Shown here: piece by piece, positions 1 through 5,066 of the stretch | Position numbering within the stretch: position 1 is the first letter of the stretch | Layout of the letters: the number at the start of each line of letters is the position of its first letter | Assembly: GCA_041674345.1 (NCBI GenBank) | Contig: JBAYVY010000244.1 | Span: forward strand, 1-5,652 | Reading direction: 5' to 3' | Length of the DNA stretch: 5,652 bases | From: JBAYVY01 sp041674345 | GTDB taxonomy: Bacteria; Planctomycetota; Phycisphaerae; Phycisphaerales; Zrk34 | Notes under the pieces: model-generated | Told to the model about the DNA's origin: nothing | The model's input: only the letters and a program-made list of their open reading frames with translations | Database searches by the model: none | Made by a program: the position numbers and the translations under genes

Positions 1-66
1 CGGTCGTGGTGGTTATGGCGGCGGGGGCGGGGGCGGTCGTGGTGGTTATGGCGGCGGGGGCGGGGG
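1..66 (+). repeat. 33-bp tandem repeat, two perfect copies, coding
   Basis: Positions 1-33 and 34-66 are identical. Each begins CGGTCGTGGTGGTTATGG and ends in a G-rich run. A third copy starts at 73 but diverges after about ten bases. In the gene's frame each unit encodes an 11-residue Gly-rich block with one Arg and one Tyr. More copies may lie to the left of the window. Confidence 0.9.
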
Positions 67-397
67 TGGCGGCGGTCGTGGGCGTCCGGGGCGCGGCGGC
101 GTGCCGGAGCCGGTCATGCTCATGGGCGAACCCTCGCCTTCGTTGACCAAGATCAACGAAATGAACACCGAAAAGCTCCGCGCCAAGATCGCCTCGCTCC
201 TTCAGGAACAGGACCGGCTGACCGTCAAACTCCAGCGGCTGAACACGCAGGAACCGTTGCCGACCGAAAAGATCAAGGCGCTGACCGATCTCCAGGCCCG
301 CCTGGCGACGCTGCAAAAACTCGCCCAGGAGCGACTGGAACAAAAACTCATCCGTAAAGCCGACTACGAAGAACGCACCGGCAACCGCGGCGGTTAA
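2..397 (+). CDS. Gly-rich protein with C-terminal helical segment, 3' part only
   Basis: The frame is open from the left edge, so the start lies outside the window; 131 residues are visible. Residues 1-33 are almost pure glycine with Arg and Tyr (two copies of GRGGYGGGGGG, then a third partial copy and a GRPGRGG stretch), a composition like the RGG/YGG tails of RNA-binding proteins. Residues from about 42 onward change sharply to a charged, Leu/Gln/Lys/Glu-rich segment (for example KLRAKIASLLQEQ, LQARLATLQKLAQERLEQ) that should form two amphipathic helices, probably a coiled coil. It ends in NRGG and a TAA stop. A GTG at 101 could in principle start a 98-residue protein, but the glycine-rich frame continues unbroken upstream, so the longer reading is preferred. 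I do not recognise the family. RNA binding is suggested only by composition. Confidence 0.7.
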   Translation, partial: GRGGYGGGGGGGRGGYGGGGGGGGGRGRPGRGGVPEPVMLMGEPSPSLTKINEMNTEKLRAKIASLLQEQDRLTVKLQRLNTQEPLPTEKIKALTDLQARLATLQKLAQERLEQKLIRKADYEERTGNRGG

Positions 398-439
398 TCC
401 CGTTTGTGTTCGCCACAGCGGCACAGAGACACCAAGAGA

Positions 440-471
440 GGGACGAAGGGACTTAGGGACGGAGGGACGAA
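440..471 (+). repeat. 8-bp tandem array, four units
   Basis: Four consecutive octamers read GGGACGAA, GGGACTTA, GGGACGGA and GGGACGAA. All share GGGAC, with variation in the last three bases. The array lies inside the composite inverted-repeat region downstream of the Gly-rich gene. Confidence 0.85.
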
Positions 472-510
472 GTGAAAGAGTCGCAGTCCAATTCCAATGC
501 GGCACGTTCC

Positions 511-529
511 GCTGTTTTGCTTTTCTGAT
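511..529 (-). repeat. Isolated arm of the msrA-upstream palindrome family
   Basis: Read on the minus strand this is ATCAGAAAAGCAAAACAGC, identical over 19 nt to 1128-1146. The similarity continues imperfectly on both sides. Only one arm is present here, so it looks like a decayed or partial copy of the same element. The two copies lie in inverted orientation on either side of msrA. Confidence 0.8.
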
Positions 530-582
530 TTCCTGTTTTCATTCTCTGTGCCTCTGTGGTTCATCTTCTTTTTGTTTGCGAT

Positions 583-608
583 AACCGCGTCCTGTGGCGC
601 GGTTTTTT
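583..608 (+). terminator. Rho-independent terminator of the Gly-rich gene
   Basis: A perfect 7-bp stem, AACCGCG (583-589) with CGCGGTT (598-604), encloses an 8-nt loop and is followed by a T run (603-608). It ends just before the msrA stop codon, which lies on the opposite strand. The T run follows the stem on the plus strand only, so it should stop transcription coming from the Gly-rich gene, 186 bp upstream, before it enters msrA in antisense. No matching T run is seen for the minus direction. Confidence 0.75.
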
Positions 609-615
609 GATCGCG

Positions 616-1101
616 TCACAGGTGGCACGACGCGCCCGCCTGACCGTGCTTGAGCAGATAGTGCTGGTGATATTCCTCCGCCGGCCAGAACGTCGCGGCG
701 GGCACGATCCGCGTGACGATCGGCTGATCGTACTTGCCGCCGGTCGCCAGGGCGTTCATGGTTCGCTCAGCCATCGCATGTTGTTCGGGGCAGTGGTAAA
801 AGATCGCCGAGCGATATTGTGTGCCGATGTCCGGCCCCTGGCGATTCAATTGCGTCGGACGGTGGCATCGCCAGAACACGTCGAGCAGTTGTTCGTAGGT
901 GATCGTATCGGGGTCGAAGGTAATCAGAACGGCCTCGGCGTGGCCGGTGGCGTCGGTGCAGACCTGTTCATATGTCGGCTTCTCCGTGTGTCCGCCGGTG
1001 TAACCCACCTGCGTGCCGGTCACGCCGGTCAGTGTGCGGAACGCCTCTTCCACGCCCCAGAAACAACCCGCGGCAAACGTCGCCTGTTCAGTGCGGCCCA
1101 T
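616..1101 (-). CDS. msrA: Peptide-methionine (S)-S-oxide reductase MsrA
   Basis: MsrA reduces the S-epimer of methionine sulfoxide, free or in proteins, in the cytoplasm, with reducing power usually from thioredoxin. The 161 residues cover the whole compact family fold. The catalytic GCFWG motif is at 12-16 with the nucleophile Cys13, followed by VGYTGG (32-37), PTYEQVC (42-48) and TGHAEAV (52-58). Aligned by motif to the E. coli enzyme, active-site Tyr44, Glu56, Asp91 and Tyr96 are all present, the last two in QGPDIGTQYRS. The C-terminal SCHL with Cys159 is a likely resolving cysteine. One oddity is CHRPT at 79-83, where the family usually has HDP. The ATG start puts GCFWG at the usual distance from the N-terminus and has an AAAGGAG ribosome site 5 nt upstream (1107-1113). 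It follows the DUF2007 gene on the same strand after 125 bp. Confidence 0.96.
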   Translation of the reverse strand: MGRTEQATFAAGCFWGVEEAFRTLTGVTGTQVGYTGGHTEKPTYEQVCTDATGHAEAVLITFDPDTITYEQLLDVFWRCHRPTQLNRQGPDIGTQYRSAIFYHCPEQHAMAERTMNALATGGKYDQPIVTRIVPAATFWPAEEYHQHYLLKHGQAGASCHL

Positions 1102-1106
1102 GAATG

Positions 1107-1113
1107 CTCCTTT
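1107..1113 (-). promoter_or_regulatory. Ribosome binding site of msrA
   Basis: AAAGGAG on the minus strand, 5 nt before the ATG at 1101. It supports that start and marks msrA as Shine-Dalgarno-led, unlike mqnA and the sigma-like gene in this window. Confidence 0.8.
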
Positions 1114-1226
1114 CAGAACAGCAGAACATCAGAAAAGCAAAACAGCAGAGCATTAAGACCACAGGACGTGGCGGACGATGGATCGGATATGTTCTGCTGT
1201 TCTGTTTTTCTGATGTCCTGCTGTCT
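1114..1226. repeat. Palindromic element between DUF2007 gene and msrA
   Basis: Two imperfect inverted arms of about 40 nt (1114-1153 and 1187-1226) enclose a 33-nt centre. Both arms carry the pattern CAGCAG-ACATCAGAAAA, then AACAGCAG-CAT, read from the outside in. The element fills almost all of the 125-bp gap and ends directly at the DUF2007 stop codon and a few bases before the msrA ribosome site. In RNA it could fold into a long hairpin that weakens read-through into msrA. It lacks a clear T run, so it is not called a terminator. Confidence 0.85.
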
Positions 1227-1460
1227 TTAGTCCTCGTCTTCGTCGCCGACCAGGTATTCATCGAGGATCGCCTCGGCGCGGTCGAAGTCGCGCGCGTTGA
1301 CGAAGATCGGCGTGCCCTGGCCCATGCTGGTCAGCCCGTCCAGCGGGCTGGGCATGTTATCGACGAAGGCCCGAATGTCGTTGGCCGCCAGTTCTTCACG
1401 GATCAGTTCGGCTTCCGCGCCGTTTTCCGCGTCGTACAGTTTGACCATTTCGTTGCTCAT
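1227..1460 (-). CDS. DUF2007-type small protein
   Basis: This 77-residue acidic protein fits the DUF2007 family (putative signal-transducing proteins), whose members are short, single-domain and sometimes found fused or next to regulatory proteins. The biochemical role is not established. Visible hallmarks are an N-terminal strand VKLYDAENGAEAELIREEL, a middle segment that includes NDIRAFVDN, and a C-terminal PIFVNARDFDRAEAILDEYL, in which a strand is followed by a helix typical of this fold. It ends in an acidic DEDED tail. The ATG at 1460 is preceded by a strong AAAGGAGGT. The gene starts 30 bp after the stop of the sigma-like gene on the same strand, so the two are probably co-transcribed, although a G-rich hairpin lies across the junction. 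Confidence 0.85.
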   Translation of the reverse strand: MSNEMVKLYDAENGAEAELIREELAANDIRAFVDNMPSPLDGLTSMGQGTPIFVNARDFDRAEAILDEYLVGDEDED

Positions 1461-1464
1461 TTGG

Positions 1465-1473
1465 ACCTCCTTT
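1465..1473 (-). promoter_or_regulatory. Strong ribosome binding site of the DUF2007 gene
   Basis: AAAGGAGGT, a near-perfect Shine-Dalgarno match, sits 4 nt before the ATG at 1460. It decides that start and suggests good translation even within an operon. Confidence 0.85.
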
Positions 1474-1475
1474 GT

Positions 1476-1544
1476 GGTGAGGGACGGGGACTAGGGGCTG
1501 GGGTTCCACTTTTCCCTAGCCCCTAATCCCTCGCCCCTCGCCCC
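1476..1544. repeat. G/C-rich inverted repeat overlapping the sigma-like gene's 3' end
   Basis: The left arm (1476-1503, core ACTAGGGGCTGGGG at 1490-1503) pairs with the right arm (1514-1544, core CCCTAGCCCCTAAT at 1514-1527). Twelve of 14 core positions match. The right arm then continues as CCCTCGCCCCTCGCCCC. The element spans the TAG stop of the sigma-like gene (1491-1493) and encodes its last residues. It may fold in the mRNA between that gene and the DUF2007 gene, but no T run follows. Confidence 0.8.
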
Positions 1545-3134
1545 GCTTTTAATTCTAGCCCGCCGCAGCTTGCGAAGCGCCCGTCGCTCGATACGAAACG
1601 TCTGACGCCGGGTCAAATGCAGTAGATCGGCGATTTCCGCCAGCGTGTGGGGGGGGTCCGTTTCATCGCCCAAACCCCGATGGGCGGCAAGTATCCGCCA
1701 CTCCGTGTCGTCCAGCAGGGGCCGGGCCGCCGCGGGGTCGATCTCTGCGGTGACGCGGCGTGCCGGTGGGCCGACCGCGGCATGGGGCTGGGCGAAAGAG
1801 CGTTGCAACAACCACGACAGATGCGATGAAAAGCGCGAGCCGCGTGATGCGTCGAAGGTGTCGATCGCCTCGTCCAACACACGCAGGCCCATCTGAATCA
1901 GCGCCGCGTCATTTTTCCGGAAATCTTTTCGGGGGGGCGACGTTCCCGCCTGTCGCCGCGCCAGCGATTCGGTCATCGGCCCGAACGCGGCGGCGATCCG
2001 CTGTTTGATCCGCCTGGCCCACCGCAAAAAGGTCCGCGCCTGGTCGATCTCGGTCGAGTGCGGGCGATTGCGGTCCAACGCCTCGATGACGCAATGCGCG
2101 CGGAACTTCAAATAGTTGAACCGCACGAATGTCGCCTGCTCGATCCCCACGGACGACTCGGCGGTGATCGGTTCCAGCGGCGTGCCGAGTATCACCTGCT
2201 CGGCGTCGGGCAGGTCGAACGTCGGACTGACGATGAACGGATGGCGCATCGCACGCAACTGATGCGACTGGTGCAGACGAATGGCGCGATAGATCGCGTC
2301 CGGCGTCCTGCCGAACCGCCGGCACAACCGGCGAATCGGAACGTGATTGCGATACGCCCGCGCGATCAGCCGCTGCTCCCGTTCATGCAGCGGCGGGCGA
2401 TGACCCCGAAAAATAGCGAAACGCGGATCGTGTTCGTCGTGCATCACCAGCAACCGGCGGATCGTTTCGACGCTGCGGTCGTATTTGCGGGACAGGTGCT
2501 GCGCCACGCGGAACGGTGAGGTATGCACGCGCGATGCGATCCGTCGGGCGCGGGTGATGATCGCGTGCCGGGTCGCTTCGTCCATCCGGGTCAGGCGGCC
2601 TGTCTTTCGCGTGTTGCGCGGTTGCCGACGCGAAGCGATGAAACGATCCACGCTGATCGAAAGATAACCGAGCACCTTGCGGGAGACGGGGACAATTCCG
2701 GGGGCGGGGGCAATGAATTGCCCCCGCCGGGGCGGCGGGAAAACCAGTTTGCGGGCGAACAGGCCTTGTTTGCGATAGCGTGCGACGGAGCGCGGCGTGA
2801 CGCTGAGCTTGCGGCAAAGCGCATCGAGGTCCATCGCGGGGGGATCGTAGCTGTCGGCCCGAATGTCGAGCGTGTCGCTGACGTCTTCGACCAGCCGCAT
2901 CAGATCGTCGCGCACGGCCCGACCGGGCAGCAGGGCCGATTCGACCTCGCTTGCGGGGGCGTCGGCGCGGTAGCCGGTGATGCGGTAGATGAGGTATTCG
3001 ATGGGGTAAAAGGCGTCGGGATCGGTCTGCCAGTAGAGCAGCTCGGCGCGGTCGATCTGCGACAGGCGAGGCCCCGGCGGGGTGAACCGCATCTGCTTGG
3101 CCAGGTCGGCAAGTTGTTCGCAACGATAGGGCAT
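1491..3134 (-). CDS. Divergent sigma-70-like factor with three extra HTH segments
   Basis: A 547-residue basic protein, best read as a planctomycete-style relative of sigma-70 factors that would direct RNA polymerase to promoters. Numbered from the ATG at 3134, likely helix-turn-helix segments are at about 101-133 (LDALCRKLSVTPRSVARYRK), 198-229 and 265-294 (IRRLCRRFGRTPDAIYRAI). A region 1.2/2.1-like stretch follows at about 332-353 (ATFVRFNYLKFRAH). Region 2.2-2.3 is at about 408-448 (LDEAIDTFDASRGSRFSSHLSW). A region 4-like HTH is at about 473-526 (LDDTEWRILAAHRGLG, LAEIADLLHLTRRQTFRIE). Only about 25 residues separate regions 2 and 4, leaving no room for a full region 3. A GTG at 3203 would add 23 residues, but these lie in the upstream palindrome, so the ATG is preferred; it has no clear Shine-Dalgarno site. 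The last residues (about 531-547) come from a repeat. Sigma function is inferred; a regulator built on a sigma scaffold is the alternative. Confidence 0.72.
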   Translation of the reverse strand: MPYRCEQLADLAKQMRFTPPGPRLSQIDRAELLYWQTDPDAFYPIEYLIYRITGYRADAPASEVESALLPGRAVRDDLMRLVEDVSDTLDIRADSYDPPAMDLDALCRKLSVTPRSVARYRKQGLFARKLVFPPPRRGQFIAPAPGIVPVSRKVLGYLSISVDRFIASRRQPRNTRKTGRLTRMDEATRHAIITRARRIASRVHTSPFRVAQHLSRKYDRSVETIRRLLVMHDEHDPRFAIFRGHRPPLHEREQRLIARAYRNHVPIRRLCRRFGRTPDAIYRAIRLHQSHQLRAMRHPFIVSPTFDLPDAEQVILGTPLEPITAESSVGIEQATFVRFNYLKFRAHCVIEALDRNRPHSTEIDQARTFLRWARRIKQRIAAAFGPMTESLARRQAGTSPPRKDFRKNDAALIQMGLRVLDEAIDTFDASRGSRFSSHLSWLLQRSFAQPHAAVGPPARRVTAEIDPAAARPLLDDTEWRILAAHRGLGDETDPPHTLAEIADLLHLTRRQTFRIERRALRKLRRARIKSGARGEGLGAREKWNPSP

Positions 3135-3146
3135 GGTTGATTTCTG

Positions 3147-3293
3147 ACTGAAGTTTCGCAAAAACCGAAAAGAGATTTCAACACAAGAGGGCACGGAGTA
3201 CACAGAGAGGGATTTTCAATGTGTTTTTCTCGGTTTTCACCTCTGTGAACTCTGTGTCCGCTGTGTTGAAATCGCATTTTGCGAAAGTCCAGT
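3147..3293. repeat. Large imperfect palindrome between mqnA and the sigma-like gene
   Basis: Arms 3147-3210 and 3240-3293 are imperfect reverse complements around a loop of about 29 nt. Perfect paired blocks include TTTCGCAAAA (3154-3163) with TTTTGCGAAA (3277-3286), and ATTTCAACACA (3175-3185) with TGTGTTGAAAT (3262-3272), followed by CACAGAG-rich inner arms. It fills most of the 207-bp gap and stops 12 bp before the sigma-like gene's ATG. It could act as an RNA hairpin or be a miniature mobile element. No terminal direct repeats or T run were recognised. Confidence 0.85.
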
Positions 3294-3333
3294 TCTGATT
3301 TGAAAAGCACGATCACGCGAGTCTCCTCTTCAA

Positions 3334-3359
3334 ATCCGAAATCAGGCATCCGAAATCAG
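3334..3359 (+). repeat. Short direct repeat at the mqnA 3' end
   Basis: ATCCGAAATCAG occurs at 3334-3345 and again at 3348-3359, a 14-bp period. The mqnA stop codon (3342-3344) falls inside the first unit, and the second unit encodes part of the protein's last residues. A complementary CTGATTT lies at 3295-3301, so a small hairpin is possible. Confidence 0.75.
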
Positions 3360-4178
3360 AAACGTCTCCGTTGCCGGATGCAACACCAGCGGGCGCACGG
3401 CGTCGATGAGTTTCAGTTCCGCGGCTTTTCGCCAGAACAGTTGGACGGCTTGCAACTGCGGCGGGCCGACTTCGTAACGCAGCATCCTGCCGAGGTATTC
3501 ACGCGCTAATTCGGAGGGCCAGCCCAGCGGCACGGCGTATCGGGCGACGATCGTGTCCAGATGCGATTCGTTGGCCTGACGCCGGGCGTTGAGGATGGCG
3601 GGCACGTCACCGAGGTCGGCGTTCTGCCGCGCCATCCAGATGGCGAAGACGAACGGCAAGCCGGTCCACTTGTTCCACGCTTCGCCCAGATCGAGTTCAA
3701 ATGGGTATTGATCGGCGGGCGGAGGACGGGTGATGACCTTGTCGCCGATGAGCAGCAGCGTTCGCACGTCCTGCGAACCGACGAACCCGCAGGCGGCGAC
3801 GGCGGGCCAGGGTTGCACGGTGACATCGCGCTGATACACGCCGCGCAGGATCACACGCATCAGCGCGACGGAGGTGTGACTGTCGGTGTCGGCATGAACC
3901 ACGGAGACCTGATCGAACGGCACGCGGCTGAACAGGCGGACGGTGAGCGTGCGACCGGGGCTGCCGATGCAGCCGACCGGCACGATTTGCAGCGGCGTTT
4001 TGGAACGCTGATAGTCGATGACGGGGCAGAGCGCCAGTTCGACGCGACCGGCTTCGAGGTCATCGAGCAGGCGGCTGGGCACATCGGGGCGGAGGGTGAT
4101 GTCATCGCGCCCCTCCAGGCCGTGAATCATCGGCCGGGTGTTGAGAAAACTGACGCAACCGATCACGTGGGGAAGCAT
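3342..4178 (-). CDS. mqnA: Chorismate dehydratase MqnA (menaquinone, futalosine pathway)
   Basis: MqnA removes water from chorismate to give 3-[(1-carboxyvinyl)oxy]benzoate, the first committed step of the futalosine route to menaquinone, in the cytoplasm. The 278-residue protein has the family's normal length and its two-lobed, periplasmic-binding-protein-like sequence pattern. SFLNTRP is at 10-16, and DVPSRLLDDLEAGRVELALCPVIDY follows in the first lobe. DTDSHTSVALMRVIL comes next, then LLLIGDKVI and the hallmark FELDLGEAWNKWTGLPFVFAIWM. The ATG at 4178 places SFLNTRP near the N-terminus as in relatives. A longer open frame upstream only translates the GGAAGTG repeat. No Shine-Dalgarno site precedes the start. 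The final residues ISDA are encoded by a short repeat. Other mqn genes are not in the window, so the pathway is presumably completed elsewhere. Confidence 0.93.
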   Translation of the reverse strand: MLPHVIGCVSFLNTRPMIHGLEGRDDITLRPDVPSRLLDDLEAGRVELALCPVIDYQRSKTPLQIVPVGCIGSPGRTLTVRLFSRVPFDQVSVVHADTDSHTSVALMRVILRGVYQRDVTVQPWPAVAACGFVGSQDVRTLLLIGDKVITRPPPADQYPFELDLGEAWNKWTGLPFVFAIWMARQNADLGDVPAILNARRQANESHLDTIVARYAVPLGWPSELAREYLGRMLRYEVGPPQLQAVQLFWRKAAELKLIDAVRPLVLHPATETFLISDA

Positions 4179-4194
4179 GGGGAGTATTGTATGC

Positions 4195-4317
4195 TTGAAG
4201 TGGGAAGTAGGGGGAAAGTGGGAAGGCGGAAGTGAAGAGGAAAGTGGGAAGGCGGAAGTGGGAAGTGGGAAGTAAAGAGCCGTGTATAAAATTTTTCCGA
4301 CTTCCGACTTCCGACTT
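4195..4317. repeat. GGAAGTG-type tandem and inverted repeats upstream of mqnA
   Basis: A purine-rich block (4195-4275) is built from variants of GGAAGTG. It includes an exact 20-nt direct repeat, AAAGTGGGAAGGCGGAAGTG, at 4215-4234 and 4241-4260. After an AT-rich spacer, the complementary motif ACTTCC occurs three times within 4300-4317 and pairs with 4256-4273 with two mismatches. The block fills most of the 146-bp gap between the metallopeptidase-like gene and mqnA. It may fold into a hairpin. Frames through it read as low-complexity protein and are not genes. Confidence 0.88.
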
Positions 4318-4324
4318 TCTTCCC

Positions 4325-4894
4325 TCACGCATCGGGGTCAACGATGTCATCCGCCCGCGGCGCGGCGATCGCTTCGATCAGCGGCTTGCCCGCCAGCGCA
4401 CGCACCACGTTCCTCGCTTCCTCGCAGTATTCCCCATGCCGACCCAGCAACCCGAAATACAGCCCCGCGTCCGGCGCGTTGACCTTCCACTTCGGAACCC
4501 CCTCCGCGTCGTAGCTGATTTCATCGGTGTAAATCGTCCGCCCCAGATCGTCCTTCACCGGCTCCTTCTTGCCGTTGATCTCCAGCATCTGTGGAATGTA
4601 CCGCACGCCGCAACGACACAACGCCTCGTCAATGGCGGTGAAGCGTTGTTCATCGGTGAGCATTTCCCACGCCTCAGCCATGACGACGATTTTGAAATCA
4701 TGCGCCGAGGAAAGCTTCTCGGTGCGCGTGCATTTGCGCGATTGCGTCGGCACGAACCGGTTGTCACGGATCGCCTTCGAGTCGGACACGAGCACCCAGA
4801 TGCTCGCCAGGGCGAGGCGCGGGTGGTGATGTTTTTCTTTGACACGTCGAACCAGATTGGCGATGTCCGCCGGTGCTTCCCAAATCGCAGCCAT
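4325..4894 (-). CDS. Phage-metallopeptidase-like protein with degenerate zinc motif
   Basis: A 189-residue soluble protein with the sequence style of the putative phage metallopeptidase family (HELCH type). Family-like features are the central DFKIVVMAEAWEMLTDEQR (66-84), a strand, a helix and a turn that lead into the active-site helix, then D-x-x-L-C-x-C-G-V at 89-97. In active relatives I would expect DHELCHCG. Here residues 89-95 read DEALCRC, so both zinc-binding histidines and the catalytic glutamate are absent. The C-terminal part (GLYFGLLGRHGEYCEEARNVV, about 144-164) sits where relatives carry a further conserved His/Glu segment. Zinc-dependent proteolysis is therefore unlikely, and a binding or structural role is possible. 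The ATG at 4894 has GGAGGT 6 nt upstream. The family assignment rests on motif context seen by eye. The gene is divergent from the small membrane protein gene. Confidence 0.6.
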   Translation of the reverse strand: MAAIWEAPADIANLVRRVKEKHHHPRLALASIWVLVSDSKAIRDNRFVPTQSRKCTRTEKLSSAHDFKIVVMAEAWEMLTDEQRFTAIDEALCRCGVRYIPQMLEINGKKEPVKDDLGRTIYTDEISYDAEGVPKWKVNAPDAGLYFGLLGRHGEYCEEARNVVRALAGKPLIEAIAAPRADDIVDPDA

Positions 4895-4900
4895 GATGAA

Positions 4901-4906
4901 ACCTCC
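4901..4906 (-). promoter_or_regulatory. Ribosome binding site of the metallopeptidase-like gene
   Basis: GGAGGT on the minus strand, 6 nt before the ATG at 4894. This supports the chosen start. Confidence 0.75.
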
Positions 4907-5060
4907 GTCTGTGTTGAAGGAACGAAAGCGGGAAGTGTACCAAAGCGAGCCGCTTCCGGGGGACGGGGGCGTGTCGCGGCGGAGGACTGTGTTTAGCGGT
5001 GGCCGTCAGGCCCCGCCGAACGCCGCCGCAACTGTGGCTGAATCGTTTTCCGCAACCGGG

Positions 5061-5066
5061 TAAAAT
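5061..5066 (+). promoter_or_regulatory. Possible -10 box for a leaderless transcript
   Basis: TAAAAT lies 7 nt before the ATG at 5074. That is the spacing expected if transcription begins at or next to the start codon. No Shine-Dalgarno site precedes either candidate ATG (5065 or 5074), which fits a leaderless message. No good -35 box was identified, so this is tentative. Confidence 0.3.

Larger units (their letters stand above)
413..559. repeat. Composite intergenic repeat region with 16-nt inverted arms
   Basis: The arms are CCACAGCGGCACAGAG (413-428) and CTCTGTGCCTCTGTGG (544-559). They are reverse complements with one mismatch. This CACAGAG-type sequence resembles the core of the larger inverted repeat near 3181-3260. 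Between the arms lie an 8-bp tandem array (440-471) and a segment (511-529) shared with the palindrome upstream of msrA. No open reading frame here looks like a gene, and the non-coding stretch 398-615 otherwise holds only the terminator. Confidence 0.75.

Noticed and set aside
556..1230. A 224-residue plus-strand open frame over msrA
   Set aside because: It is antisense to a certain msrA gene, crosses a terminator and a palindrome, and resembles no protein family.
2523..3140. Long plus-strand open frame opposite the sigma-like gene
   Set aside because: The minus-strand frame has recognisable HTH and sigma-like motifs, and the plus-strand product has none.
3135..3203. A 23-residue N-terminal extension of the sigma-like protein from a GTG start
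   Set aside because: The extension translates the palindromic repeat, while the ATG at 3134 begins a normal-looking N-terminus.
3147..3293. Insertion sequence
   Set aside because: There is no transposase frame and no flanking direct duplication was recognised, so it is listed only as a palindromic repeat.
4195..4275. Possible CRISPR array
   Set aside because: The repeats are short, adjacent and degenerate, without unique spacers of constant length, and no cas gene is nearby.
4179..4328. A 50-residue N-terminal extension of MqnA
   Set aside because: It reads the GGAAGTG-type repeat as low-complexity Pro/Ser/Phe sequence. The family's SFLNTRP motif belongs close to the N-terminus, which the ATG at 4178 gives.
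4232..4996. A 254-residue plus-strand open frame
   Set aside because: It starts in the repeat and runs antisense to the metallopeptidase-like gene. Its Arg/Pro-rich composition is typical of a high-GC shadow frame.
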